A stretch of 64,000 nucleotides of DNA from CAYILR01 sp964364175 (GCA_964364175.1 CAYILR010000003.1:62001-126000), one strand, 5' to 3'; shown: positions 25,298 to 34,124, counted from the stretch's first letter. The notes: generated by a model from the letters alone, not told the origin. Made by a program: numbers and translations.

Positions 25298-27166
25298 CTA
25301 GACTCTCCTCATAAACCATTCTTCAAATCGAGCCTTTGGAATCCGCACAAACGTCGGTCGACCATGCGGACAGTTCCAGGGATGCCCGCAAGCAAAGAGC
25401 AAATCTACAAGCGCCAAAGCCTTCTCGCGAACCAATCGATCCCCCGCACGCACAGAAGATTTGCAAGCCTCACTCGCCAGCTTTTCAAAAAGCGCTTCAT
25501 CAAATCCCAAACCCGCATCGCGCGTCTCAGCCTCAAGCAATCGCTCGACCAAACCCTTGAGCCGCGAAGCAATCTCATCCATCCCCCACTCCGCCGGAAC
25601 CGCACGAATCAACAACCGATCCTCACCAAACAACTCCGCCTCAAACCCCAAACTCTCCAACCAAGCCAGCCGAGACTCCAAATCCCCACGCCGTTCCGCC
25701 GCAAACGGAACCACCTCAGGAACCAGAAGAGCCTGCTGATGTTTTTGAGTTTGTCCCATCGCCAACGCACGACGCTTGAGAGTTTCGTAGCGAACACGCT
25801 CATGCGCCGCATGTTGATCCACCATCCCCAACTCATCGCCCAAATCATACATTAAGTACGTGTTGAAAATCGCACCGATGTACTGAGATGAATCAGGAGA
25901 TTGAAATCGCCGTTCTGGAGATTCCCTAGGTATTTCCGGCATAGCAGGTTGAGAAAGTGATTCCGAAGGATCCGTGCACCACGACGGTGCGAACCCGAAG
26001 GGTGCACGCGAGGACAGGATGTCCGTTCCTTCGGAAGCCACTTTCTCAACCTGCCCTGCCGGAAATACTTGCAGAGTCATTCCCCCATCAGCAATTTTCC
26101 ACGTACTCCCAAACGCTTGCCGTTCCCCCGCCACAAACGCCGGAGCTCCAACCCGCCCAATCATCCCCTCTAATGTCCCACTCACCGCGCTAAACACCCG
26201 CCGCGAATCCAAAAACCGAACCTCAGCCTTAGCCGGATGAACGTTGACATCCACCTCACCCGGATCCACCTCCACAAAAATCACAGCCGCCGGAAACTGC
26301 CCCGGCAACAAAGCTTGTTTAAACGGAGCCAGCATCGCCTGTTGCAACATCCGATCCTTGACCGATCGCCCGTTCACCATCTGCGCCAATCGCCGCGTCT
26401 GCGGAATACTCAATCCCTGCAACCAATACGCGCGCACGCGGATCCCCTGAAATTCATTATTCCGATCCTCAAAAACCACCGGATAATCGCCACCCTCCCC
26501 GAGCACCACACGCACACGATCCGCCTCGGACTGCGGACGCAGATTCAAAATCACACGATCTTCGCTCAGTAATTTAAACCCAACCTGCGAATGCGAAAGA
26601 GCCAAGCGTTCCATCCAATCGCGAACTTGCGAGACTTCTGCCCCAACCGATTTCAAAAATTTCAATCGAGCCGGAACCTGCGAAAACAACCCCTGCACCT
26701 GAATTCGAGTGCCGTGCTGAGTGCCCAAAAAATGCCCAAAAGTCACAGCCTGCGCACATTCACCCGCGCTCGCAAAAAACTCATTCGCCGAAGAGCTGCC
26801 CTTCGCCCGCGACAAAATCCGCAATTCCGAAACCGCAGCCACACTCGGCAAAGCCTCTCCGCGAAATCCGAGAGTTACCAAACGCTCCAAATCTCCGAGC
26901 TCCCGAATCTTGCTCGTTGCATGGCGAATCACACTCAATTCGACATCAGCCGCGGACATTCCCTCGCCATTATCCAAAACCTCGATCAAACCCTTACCGC
27001 CGTCTCTCAAAGTCACCTGGATCTCGGTCGCACCCGCATCCAGCGAATTCTCCAAAAGCTCCTTCACCACACTCGCCGGACGCTCGATCACCTCACCCGC
27101 CGCGATTTTCTCGGCTACGGACGATGGGAGGACCCGAATTCTCTGAGTATTAGTTTCCGCACACAT
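25298..27166 (-). CDS. mutL: DNA mismatch repair protein MutL (endonuclease type)
   Basis: About 622 residues from the ATG at 27166 (a TTG seven codons upstream is possible). The N-terminal GHKL ATPase has ENSLDAGATEI, DNGEGM, RHATSKI and TLGFRGEAL. The C-terminal dimerisation domain carries the endonuclease motif DQHAAHERVRYE (DQHAx2Ex4E), plus ACKSSVRAGD and CPHGRPT, so this MutL should nick DNA during mismatch repair, as in bacteria lacking MutH. The variable linker between the halves (about residues 365-415) is encoded by a long palindrome at 25933-26065 related to the intergenic elements at 33.8-34.1 and 42.9 kb. The gene overlaps no neighbour if the ATG is used; the PPRP start lies divergently 42 bp away. 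Confidence 0.95.
   Translation of the reverse strand: MCAETNTQRIRVLPSSVAEKIAAGEVIERPASVVKELLENSLDAGATEIQVTLRDGGKGLIEVLDNGEGMSAADVELSVIRHATSKIRELGDLERLVTLGFRGEALPSVAAVSELRILSRAKGSSSANEFFASAGECAQAVTFGHFLGTQHGTRIQVQGLFSQVPARLKFLKSVGAEVSQVRDWMERLALSHSQVGFKLLSEDRVILNLRPQSEADRVRVVLGEGGDYPVVFEDRNNEFQGIRVRAYWLQGLSIPQTRRLAQMVNGRSVKDRMLQQAMLAPFKQALLPGQFPAAVIFVEVDPGEVDVNVHPAKAEVRFLDSRRVFSAVSGTLEGMIGRVGAPAFVAGERQAFGSTWKIADGGMTLQVFPAGQVEKVASEGTDILSSRAPFGFAPSWCTDPSESLSQPAMPEIPRESPERRFQSPDSSQYIGAIFNTYLMYDLGDELGMVDQHAAHERVRYETLKRRALAMGQTQKHQQALLVPEVVPFAAERRGDLESRLAWLESLGFEAELFGEDRLLIRAVPAEWGMDEIASRLKGLVERLLEAETRDAGLGFDEALFEKLASEACKSSVRAGDRLVREKALALVDLLFACGHPWNCPHGRPTFVRIPKARFEEWFMRRV
25933..26065. repeat. 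Palindromic element D, inside mutL
   Basis: Arms 25933-25970 and 26027-26065 are near-perfect inverted copies: both read TTTCCGGCA, GCAGGTTGAGAAAGTG and TTCCGAAGGA, differing at four or five positions. Between them is a core of about 56 nt with one hairpin (GTGCACC ... GGTGCAC) and a second (GGAC-AGGAT-GTCC). The second hairpin and its left flank (GCG-GA) match element B (GGGC-AGGAT-GCCC), with the stem changed but the loop kept. The element is read through in frame in the MutL linker. Confidence 0.75.
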
Positions 27167-27207
27167 ACTCCTGGCATACCTTGGCAATTTTGGTTAAAAA
27201 AGCCTTA

Positions 27208-28209
27208 ATGATAAAAAAAATCATCAAAAAGATCGCAAAAAAGAAGAAACCCAAACCTTCGACAACCAAGGCAGCCTCAAAGCCAAAAGTAACGCCAATC
27301 AGGCCCATTCCGCTGACACAACAGCTAACTGCACAGGCCAACTCTAAACCGCCCAAAAGAATCACGATCGTCTCCGACGGAACCGGCGAAACCGCCGCCC
27401 AAATGATCAAAGCCGCCATGGTTCAGTTCGAGGAAGCCCCCCAATTCGAGAACCACGAAGTCGTCTACAACCGCTACAAAAACGTCCGAAACGAAGCTCA
27501 GCTCCAAGCTATCGTCGAGGCGGTCGCAGAGGCAAGCGATCTGTTGATTTACACCATCGTTTCGCCTCAGCTTCGAGGCTACCTCGTCAGCCAAGCCCGC
27601 GAAAAACAAATCCCCACCGTGGACCTGCTCGGCCCCCTGATGATGGGGCTCGGCAAGTATCTTGGCTACGAACCCAAAGCCATCGCCGGTCTGCTCCACG
27701 ACGTCAACGAGCAGTACTTCGACCGAATCGCAGCCATGGAATACACCATCCAGCACGACGATGGACGAGATATGTCCGAGCTCAATAAGGCAGATTTAAT
27801 TATTTTGGGAATTTCCAGAACGTCCAAAACACCGCTCTCCATGTACCTTTCGCACCAGGGCTGGCGCGTCGCGAATATCCCCATGATCACAGGATTTGAG
27901 CTGCCGAAAGAGTTATTCGAAATCGACCAGCGACGAATCGTCTGCCTGACCATTGATGCTCCCAACCTTGCCGAAATTCGACGCAACCGCCTCGAACGCC
28001 TGGGACAGAACAAAGGCGGCGATTACGCCGATCCCGACAAAGTTCACGAAGAAATCGATTACGCGAACGAAATTTTCCGCAAAAACCGTAAATGGCCAGT
28101 GTTTAATGTCACAGGCAAAGCCCTGGAAGAAACTGCGGCAGAAATCATCAAACTCATGGCCTCCCGCAGGCTGACACCTCACCAGGCGGTGCTTGCTGTG
28201 GTAAAATAG
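27208..28209 (+). CDS. PEP synthase / pyruvate phosphate dikinase regulatory protein (DUF299)
   Basis: About 333 residues from the ATG at 27208; a TTG at 27181 in the same frame would overlap mutL's alternative start. The N-terminal 55 residues are a Lys-rich extension (KKIIKKIAKKKKPKP), followed by the standard DUF299 domain: RITIVSDGTGETAAQM, LLIYTIVSPQLRGYL, VDLLGPLMMGLGKYLG, and the nucleotide-binding loop ILGISRTSKTPLSMYLS. These bifunctional enzymes phosphorylate (with ADP) and dephosphorylate a threonine in PPDK or PEP synthase, setting the direction of pyruvate/PEP flux. Whether the target is PpsA or PpdK cannot be told here because neither gene is in the window. It is divergent from mutL. 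Confidence 0.9.
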   Translation: MIKKIIKKIAKKKKPKPSTTKAASKPKVTPIRPIPLTQQLTAQANSKPPKRITIVSDGTGETAAQMIKAAMVQFEEAPQFENHEVVYNRYKNVRNEAQLQAIVEAVAEASDLLIYTIVSPQLRGYLVSQAREKQIPTVDLLGPLMMGLGKYLGYEPKAIAGLLHDVNEQYFDRIAAMEYTIQHDDGRDMSELNKADLIILGISRTSKTPLSMYLSHQGWRVANIPMITGFELPKELFEIDQRRIVCLTIDAPNLAEIRRNRLERLGQNKGGDYADPDKVHEEIDYANEIFRKNRKWPVFNVTGKALEETAAEIIKLMASRRLTPHQAVLAVVK

Positions 28210-28217
28210 CCTATAAT

Positions 28218-28265
28218 TAGCTTCTCGAAAAACAGAAACATGGATTTCCGTTTTTCGAGAAGCTA
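28218..28265. terminator. Long perfect-type hairpin between PPRP and ATPase genes
   Basis: Inverted repeat with arms TAGCTTCTCGAAAAAC and GTTTTTCGAGAAGCTA, extended by GAAA/TTTC, and a loop around CATGGA. It begins nine bases after the stop of the upstream gene and ends 15 bases before the ATPase start. The 3' arm itself holds TTTTT, so it can act as a terminator, though no U-run follows the stem. Its position could also let it affect translation of the ATPase. Confidence 0.6.
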
Positions 28266-28280
28266 TGATACCGTTAACTT

Positions 28281-29483
28281 ATGGCACACGAGCGAAATCG
28301 CTACATCAAAGACCGTATTCAAAACGCACTCAGCTTCTCCGGAATTGTGGGGGTTTTAGGTCATCGCCAAGTAGGCAAAACAACACTGCTGGAGCAACTC
28401 ACAAAAAAATACGTAACTTTCGATCAAAAAAAAAATCTCCTTCGTGCAAAAACCGATCCAGAGCAATTTATCCAGGATTTCAAACTGTTTCCGAGTGCAA
28501 TTGACGAGGCTCAATATGTACCTGAAATCTTCCCCGCACTCAAAGAGCTAGTGAGAGTCAACAAAAGACCTGGTTTATTTTTGCTATCGGGTTCAGTTCG
28601 CTTCACTAGCAAAAAACTCATCAAAGAGTCCCTCACGGGGAGAATCGTTAATCTAGAATTGCTTCCCTTTTCGATTTCAGAGCTTGAGCAACGCCCATTG
28701 CCCTCATGGGCAATGGACTGCGCAAAATCTAGATTTACAGATCAATCAATCACTCATGACCAAAACTGGATTCGACTGGCAAAAAAACGATGTGACTCTT
28801 ATTTAGCCACCGGAGGACTTCCAGGCGCTTGTTTTTTAAGAAATTCCGAACATCGTGAAGATCGATTTGAATCTCAGATCGAAACTATTTTAGATCGAGA
28901 TCTCAGACAAGTTCTCGATACAAAGATCTCCTACGAACGATTAAGAGAATTACTCCGACATTTGGCTCTTCAACAAGGCAATCCGTTTGAATGGACTCAT
29001 TTGTCTAGAAGTACACGAATTTCAATTCCATCACTCCGAAAACTCATTCCAGCTTTTGAGGCCATATTCCTCATTCGAATCATTCCAACCGAAGGAACAG
29101 AAAAAAAATCAATCTGTTTTTTGGAGGACCAGGGGGAAGCGGAGCATTTGATCGCAGGAAGCACGCCCGATCATCAGAGATATTTACGAATCCTTTTTTC
29201 AAATTTTAGACATCAGTATCATTATCGTCTTGGCCTCAGCCCTCGTGAATTCCAGTACCGAAATCACGGAGGCGCCTATGTTCCTTTTGCAGTTCATCTG
29301 AAAACTGGTACGCTAGGATTCGTGATTTTAGAGACCGAAAATCCATCTGAATCTCATCTTGCTAGCGGCAGGAGTTTTCTAAAAAAATACCCGAACTCAA
29401 AAATTTTTTACGTCCACCCACGTCTCAAGTTCGATCTCATCAGTGAGAATCAGATGATCGCACCCTTGGCAGCTTTTGTTTGA
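28281..29483 (+). CDS. P-loop ATPase of the AAA_14/DUF4143-like group
   Basis: 400 residues. Walker A is GVLGHRQVGKTTLLEQL (about residues 27-43), and the Walker B-like segment SAIDEAQYVPEIFPALKELV is followed by FLLSGSVRFTS (sensor). The C-terminal part (LRELLRHLALQQGN, IFLIRIIPTE) resembles the winged-helix and DUF4143 parts of such ATPases, but the terminal nuclease-like core is less clear than in the 22.0 kb gene. Cellular role unknown; this group is mobile and patchily distributed. It is preceded by a strong hairpin and followed by the convergent phospholipase D-like gene. A single-gene unit. Confidence 0.8.
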   Translation: MAHERNRYIKDRIQNALSFSGIVGVLGHRQVGKTTLLEQLTKKYVTFDQKKNLLRAKTDPEQFIQDFKLFPSAIDEAQYVPEIFPALKELVRVNKRPGLFLLSGSVRFTSKKLIKESLTGRIVNLELLPFSISELEQRPLPSWAMDCAKSRFTDQSITHDQNWIRLAKKRCDSYLATGGLPGACFLRNSEHREDRFESQIETILDRDLRQVLDTKISYERLRELLRHLALQQGNPFEWTHLSRSTRISIPSLRKLIPAFEAIFLIRIIPTEGTEKKSICFLEDQGEAEHLIAGSTPDHQRYLRILFSNFRHQYHYRLGLSPREFQYRNHGGAYVPFAVHLKTGTLGFVILETENPSESHLASGRSFLKKYPNSKIFYVHPRLKFDLISENQMIAPLAAFV

Positions 29484-29510
29484 TGCGAAACTAGACATCA
29501 TCCAACATCT

Positions 29511-30737
29511 CTAGTCTTTCCGACACTCAAGACTCTCAGCCCAAGTCTCCACATCATTCGAAAAATGATCGCTATCCAAAACCTGGGAGAGTGCTTTGAC
29601 CCATTCCGGACGATCGAAAAACAATCCGAACTCCCGATTGTTACTCAATGCAGACGTTGACCCATTCACGGAACCAACCCAGGCTTTCTCGTGATCAACG
29701 ACGATCGCCTTGGCATGCATGTAACCCGGTTTTGCATTGATCTTAAATTTTGCTGGAAACATCCGGAGCGAAATTCCAATCTCAAGCGACGAAAAAAGAG
29801 TCCTGGCTGCTACAGTCTCTCGCTCTGTCGGTCTGCCGAAGCTGCACACCGACGCCAACGTGGCTCTCACTTGAACACCCCGAGTCGCTGCATCCGTCAA
29901 TGCACGATTCAAGCGTGCATCCTTGAGATACTGATTTTCAATTTGGATTGTTTTTTTTGCGGACTGAATCAATTGAGTCAAAGGTTCTAATGAAAATGGG
30001 CTCACCGTCAATTTGTCCCTCGGACCCTCATCCAGCAGTTTTTTAAGATCCCATTTCGCCCCCAGAAGATCGTTTTCAAAAACAGTCTGCAACGTTTGCA
30101 CGACTTCGGGGTCATCTTGAATCATTGTGAAATCCCGATTGCACTTGCTGGGATTCCAAAACTGATTGCATAAATTACTGCTATTGAAATTTCCAGTGCT
30201 CACTAAAACAGTTTTTCGATCCGCGATCACCATTTTGCCATGCATGAAGCAAGGCTTTCGGGAATCGGCACAAAGTTCGATTTTATTAAATGGCACGTAG
30301 CTGCCGCCATGATCGAGGATTTCTTGTTTCAGAGCCTTCTCGTCCCTGCATTTTTTTTCATCCTCGGATTCAATCGGAGAAAAGATCTTGCAAGGATTCC
30401 CCAGCGGAGCAGGATCCTTGATCACTCGGACTCGCACATTCCTGGCCATTGCATTTCTCAGAAAATATTTTACATCCTCGTCCGACATTTCATAAATTTC
30501 GATATCGAGAGTTTCCTTTGCCCCATGGATCACATCCAAAAGTGGGCTGCCGTCGGCATTGTTATAAAATCCTGCGGGAGGAAGCGTGCTTGAATTGGGA
30601 ATCGAAGAGGGCGACGAAGAAACCGACGGATCGGGCTGGTGTGAGTCGGGATGAGAGTTCTTGCGACACCCCTGCACCAAACACAATTGGATCCCGATCA
30701 ACCCTAAGACTACCGCAAACCTTTTTTGATTATACAC
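29511..30737 (-). CDS. Phospholipase D-like lipoprotein
   Basis: 408 residues. The N-terminus is a lipoprotein signal peptide (VVLGLIGIQLCLVQGC, Cys near residue 24), followed by a Ser/Pro-rich spacer. Two HKD motifs are present, CFMHGKMVIADRK (about residue 163) and GYMHAKAIVVDHEK (about residue 340), each followed by the usual GSxN-type segment (STGNFNSSN; GSVNGSTSAL), so both halves of the active site are intact. The PLD superfamily includes phospholipases, cardiolipin synthases and nucleases; anchorage outside the inner membrane suggests a lipase or nuclease acting in the periplasm or outside. The start is a GTG at 30737 with no clear ribosome-binding site, below an AT-rich inverted repeat (30743-30785). 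Confidence 0.85.
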   Translation of the reverse strand: MYNQKRFAVVLGLIGIQLCLVQGCRKNSHPDSHQPDPSVSSSPSSIPNSSTLPPAGFYNNADGSPLLDVIHGAKETLDIEIYEMSDEDVKYFLRNAMARNVRVRVIKDPAPLGNPCKIFSPIESEDEKKCRDEKALKQEILDHGGSYVPFNKIELCADSRKPCFMHGKMVIADRKTVLVSTGNFNSSNLCNQFWNPSKCNRDFTMIQDDPEVVQTLQTVFENDLLGAKWDLKKLLDEGPRDKLTVSPFSLEPLTQLIQSAKKTIQIENQYLKDARLNRALTDAATRGVQVRATLASVCSFGRPTERETVAARTLFSSLEIGISLRMFPAKFKINAKPGYMHAKAIVVDHEKAWVGSVNGSTSALSNNREFGLFFDRPEWVKALSQVLDSDHFSNDVETWAESLECRKD

Positions 30738-30795
30738 GACTGATTTTATACACTATTTAATTAAATAAATATAGTATAAAATAATCGTTTTATAT

Positions 30796-31686
30796 TCAGT
30801 GTTTCAAATTATGCGTGCCGATTTTTTCGCCGGCTCGAATAGCAACCGCAATCGGCTTTCCGGGAACCCTCACGCAATTATAGTGCTTCGAAAATGCGCA
30901 AAACGGCTGATAAGCATGGTTCAGATCCACAACTAAATTCATTTCACCTAACGCATTTTCTAGGTTTTGAGGGGTCTTAAATTCAGCATCTACGTACCTG
31001 CCCCCTCCGTAAGTCTCAGCACCGTTCGTGGGATCTTTGAAGGGAACAAAAATCTCTTTGACTAACTTGAGTTCGTCTTCAGCCACATAAGCTGGCAAAC
31101 GAACTTCCTTCCCATCCATTCGAAACATCACTTCCCCCACAGCCCAAAATTCCTGTGTCCGCTCTCTGACCGTAGTGAAAGTGAATTTCTTGTAGGGTTT
31201 CACCAAGATTAACTTCGCCTCGACCGCAGCATTCGCAGAGTAGGGATAAAATTCTAATTTTTTGAAGCTCTTCAGCATCGGGTGGGACGGGTCGTGAATT
31301 TTGATCCGAACCTCGGTCGAAGAAATGCTCTGGCCGGCGATCCAAAGACCGCTGTCCAGCTTCATTTTTTTGACGGGCAGTAAATCCTGCGCAAGAGACT
31401 TGCCTGATTGGCTTTGAAGAGAGATTTTCTGGCCGTCGAAGCTGGCCGAAACCCAAGCTCCGCTTTTTGGCTTCTCGGGATCCCATTTTCGCGAGGTCCC
31501 AAAATAAGCGGTCTCACCTTTTTTTAAATAAGCCGCGTCCACTACTGAGAGTGGAGAAATTTCATGCGACCGCATTTTGGCATCATAGTCCTGGAGCATT
31601 TTTTTCCAGGCTGGCACATCAGACGCAAAAACCAACGTTTCCGAAAGCATCAGACAGATCCATGCCAAATTTCTTACTTTCGTCAT
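30796..31686 (-). CDS. DUF1684 family exported protein
   Basis: 296 residues with an N-terminal signal segment (LAWICLMLSETLVFA). The middle has the family's two beta-rich halves (SLQSQSGKSLAQ; VRERTQEFWAVGEVMF), and the C-terminus has the conserved block VDLNHAYQPFCAFSKHYNC ending in PVAIRAGEK-like PIAVAIRAGEKIG. In DUF1684 the C-terminal Asn, Pro, Cys and the RAGE segment are the most conserved parts. Function unknown. It lies between a phospholipase D-like gene (same strand, 59 bp away) and a divergent EEP-family gene. Confidence 0.75.
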   Translation of the reverse strand: MTKVRNLAWICLMLSETLVFASDVPAWKKMLQDYDAKMRSHEISPLSVVDAAYLKKGETAYFGTSRKWDPEKPKSGAWVSASFDGQKISLQSQSGKSLAQDLLPVKKMKLDSGLWIAGQSISSTEVRIKIHDPSHPMLKSFKKLEFYPYSANAAVEAKLILVKPYKKFTFTTVRERTQEFWAVGEVMFRMDGKEVRLPAYVAEDELKLVKEIFVPFKDPTNGAETYGGGRYVDAEFKTPQNLENALGEMNLVVDLNHAYQPFCAFSKHYNCVRVPGKPIAVAIRAGEKIGTHNLKH

Positions 31687-31788
31687 GCAGAATTGCCTAT
31701 CGATTTGATTTTAGCGTGTCAATTGAATTGCCTTTTAGCTGGGCTCGTGTTGAATTGAAATTACACGCAGCGAGAGGGAATGTTCAAA

Positions 31789-32724
31789 ATGAAAAAAATA
31801 GCCATCGCTAGTTTTTTGCTCGTCTTTTCTGGATTCATTGCGTGGGGAGATGTCCCTCTTTTCTCTGAAATCACACAGCCTTCTGTTGCCACTCTCAAAA
31901 CCAGAGTCATGACCTACAACATCCTTTGCCGCCGCTGCTACAAGGGCCCCTACGAAGAATGGAGTTTGCGGATCAAGCATCTCCAGGAAACTGTTGTTCT
32001 TGCTCATGCTGACCTGGTCGGACTCCAAGAACTAGGCAGCTGGAATGATGTTCAAGATTTTCAATCGGTTTTGCCGAATCACAAGCCTGTGGTTTTTGAA
32101 AACGCATCCCTCAACCGATATGATGCTGTTTTTTTCTACTATGCAGATCGCTTTACCCTGATTCAGCAAGGGGGGTTCTGGCTCTCCAAGCATCCTTATA
32201 GCGGTGGACTCAGAAACTGGAACATTCCCAGCATGCCCAGACACCTGAACTGGGCGCTCCTTGAGGAGAAGGAAACTGGCAAGCGATTCATTTTTTCAAA
32301 TACGCATTTCGACAACAATATCCCCAATCAGGAAAAAAGCGCTGAACTGGTAATCCGAGAATTTTCACAGCGTTTTAAAAATATTCCCATTATTTTCGCT
32401 GGAGACATGAACTCCTCTCCAGAGACCGAAGCCTACAAAAAACTGTCGGCGACCTACTCGGATATTAAACTCGAAAACACTTTTTCTCTCTCCCACGTCA
32501 GAGCTGCCGCTGAACCGGCCCATGCAGAATCCGCTGGTGTACCAGACAACATCGATCATGTTTTTGTGGGCAATGCTAGCTTCAGGGTCACATCATGGGC
32601 TCAGTGGAGAAACTCTTATCGGTCCGACCGAGGGGTAGAAATGATGCCCTCAGACCACCTACCCATCATAGTGGAACTCGAATTTCAATTTGACAATCCA
32701 AGTCATTTTGGTGTCACTGAGTAG
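31789..32724 (+). CDS. Exported endonuclease/exonuclease/phosphatase (EEP) family protein
   Basis: 311 residues from the ATG at 31789, nine bases after AGAGGGA; an ATG at 31780 would sit directly against that site. It has a signal peptide (IASFLLVFSGFIAWG). EEP motifs are VMTYNILCRRC, DLVGLQELGSW (metal-binding Glu), IFSNTHFDNN, IIFAGDMNSSPE (catalytic Asp/Asn), DNIDHVFVG and SDHLPIIVELE (catalytic His). All are in order, so it should be an active Mg-dependent phosphodiesterase or phosphatase; nucleic acids, sphingomyelin-like lipids or phosphoinositides are all possible substrates. It may form a hydrolase group with the neighbouring DUF1684 and PLD-like genes. Confidence 0.85.
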   Translation: MKKIAIASFLLVFSGFIAWGDVPLFSEITQPSVATLKTRVMTYNILCRRCYKGPYEEWSLRIKHLQETVVLAHADLVGLQELGSWNDVQDFQSVLPNHKPVVFENASLNRYDAVFFYYADRFTLIQQGGFWLSKHPYSGGLRNWNIPSMPRHLNWALLEEKETGKRFIFSNTHFDNNIPNQEKSAELVIREFSQRFKNIPIIFAGDMNSSPETEAYKKLSATYSDIKLENTFSLSHVRAAAEPAHAESAGVPDNIDHVFVGNASFRVTSWAQWRNSYRSDRGVEMMPSDHLPIIVELEFQFDNPSHFGVTE

Positions 32725-32763
32725 ATTCTAGACCCCGCCTCGGGTCTTTGTTATCTTTGCAAG

Positions 32764-33840
32764 ATGAGTCTCAAGGAATCTGCAAAACAAAACATAGGCG
32801 AGTTATTTGTCACAGGATTTGAAGGCGTTGAACTGCCGCTGAGCACAGCCGAATGGATACGCGAAACTCGCATCGGTGGCGTGCTTCTTTTTGCACCCAA
32901 TTACGAAAGTCCCGCTCAAGTCGCTGAACTCATCAACGATGTTCAAAAGCAGCGCTACGACTTCCCGATGTGGATCTCCGTGGATCACGAGGGAGCACGG
33001 GTTCAGCGTTTTCGAAAACCTTTCACGAAAATTCCGGAGATGGCAGAGATCGGGAAACACGACTCCCCAAAACTCGCTTTCGAAATCGCAAGCCTCATGG
33101 CACAGGAAGTGAAAGCGGTTGGAATCAATTTGAACTTCTCTCCTGTCGCGGACATTCACACGAATCCGAAGAACCCGGTCATCGGCCCTCGCGCATTTGG
33201 ACGAGACGAAGAAACAGTTTCAAAAATGGTTTCTGCGTTCGTTCGAGGACACCTCACTCACGGCGTTCAACCTTGCGTGAAGCACTTTCCGGGCCACGGC
33301 GACACGACTGCGGATTCGCACTTTGCTTTGCCTCGCGTGGACACGCCGCTCGAGTTGCTCAAAAAACGAGAAATTGTCCCGTTTGCGAAGGGCTTCAAGG
33401 CAGGGTGCAATTTTGTCATGACCGCACACATCATCAACCCCCACTTGGACAAGGATTATCCGGCAACGTTGTCCAAAGTGACCATTCAAAGTCTATTGAG
33501 AGACGAACTCCGATTCAAGGGCCTGATCATCAGCGATGATTTAGAAATGAAAGCCATCGCCGACCACTTTGGTGCAGAAGACGCTCCACGAATGGCGTTG
33601 CAAGCAGGATGCGATCTGCTGATCTACAAAACCGACGTAGCGGCACGTGTGGGTCACGCGGCCTTGGTCAAAGCCATCGATTCGGGAGAGCTCGATGCAG
33701 CCGACATCATGGACAAGATCACTCGATCCCGCGCGCTGAAGAAGAAATCGCTATTTCCGTATCTCCCCGTCGTGATCGCCGACGTTGGAAAGTCGATTGG
33801 GTTGCCTGAATCACAGAAGCTCGTAGAACAGATTGCTTAA
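32764..33840 (+). CDS. nagZ: Beta-N-acetylglucosaminidase, glycoside hydrolase family 3
   Basis: 358 residues. NagZ motifs are VDHEGARVQRF, KHFPGHGDTTADSHFALP (His-Asp general acid/base loop) and ISDDLEMKAI (Asp nucleophile). The enzyme removes GlcNAc from muropeptides in cytoplasmic peptidoglycan recycling; no signal peptide is present, which fits. In a predatory Bdellovibrio-like bacterium it could also process cell-wall material of prey, but that is inference. The gene is solitary, converges on the methylmalonyl-CoA mutase gene, and is followed five bases after its stop by palindromic elements A and B. Confidence 0.92.
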   Translation: MSLKESAKQNIGELFVTGFEGVELPLSTAEWIRETRIGGVLLFAPNYESPAQVAELINDVQKQRYDFPMWISVDHEGARVQRFRKPFTKIPEMAEIGKHDSPKLAFEIASLMAQEVKAVGINLNFSPVADIHTNPKNPVIGPRAFGRDEETVSKMVSAFVRGHLTHGVQPCVKHFPGHGDTTADSHFALPRVDTPLELLKKREIVPFAKGFKAGCNFVMTAHIINPHLDKDYPATLSKVTIQSLLRDELRFKGLIISDDLEMKAIADHFGAEDAPRMALQAGCDLLIYKTDVAARVGHAALVKAIDSGELDAADIMDKITRSRALKKKSLFPYLPVVIADVGKSIGLPESQKLVEQIA

Positions 33841-33844
33841 TCCA

Positions 33845-33960
33845 AGGGATCTCCAGTTTTTTCTCACTCGGTACGCCGCTTTGCTCGTCGTGAGCCACGC
33901 TTAAGCGACTTCCAGTCGCCGCGTGGAGCGGGTACCGAGCGAAAAAAACTGAAGATCCCT
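33845..33960. repeat. Palindromic element A
   Basis: Arms 33845-33874 (AGGGATCT-CAGTTTTTT-ACTCGGTAC) and 33932-33960, which as reverse complement reads AGGGATCTTCAGTTTTTTT then CGCTCGGTAC. The inner core on the minus strand is CCGCT, a hairpin CCACGC ... GCGTGG (with an inner GCGAC/GTCGC), a hairpin GCTC-ACGAC-GAGC, then AGCGG, an unpaired C and GTAC. The same layout occurs in elements B and C. It fills the space right after the nagZ stop. Confidence 0.75.
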
Positions 33961-33993
33961 GAAATCATGCTTCATTCTGATCAAATCCCAGAT

Positions 33994-34115
33994 CACAGGT
34001 TCGTTCGATTTTTTTTGTTTCGGGTACTCGCTCCACGCCAGCCGGAGGCGATAGGCGTGAGGGCAGGATGCCCGCAGCGACGTACCCGGAATAAAAAAAG
34101 TCGAATGAGCTTGTG
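33994..34115. repeat. Palindromic element B
   Basis: Arms 33994-34027 and 34082-34115 pair as CACAGGTTCGTTCGATTTTT ... GGGTAC with CACAAGCTCATTCGACTTTTT ... GGGTAC on the other strand (a few mismatches). The 54-nt core holds TCGCT, hairpin CACGCC-n14-GGCGTG, hairpin GGGC-AGGAT-GCCC, and AGCGA followed by one unpaired C. It ends ten bases before the stop codon of the convergent mutase gene. The core is about 48 of 54 identical to that of element C, 9 kb away, while the arms are unrelated to it. Confidence 0.8.
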
Positions 34116-34124
34116 ACTGACTGT

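Noticed and set aside
33845..34115. Elements A and B as ordinary rho-independent terminators
   Set aside because: T-runs lie in the 5' arm and A-runs in the 3' arm on both strands, the wrong order for a U-tract terminator, and the core is conserved in structure.
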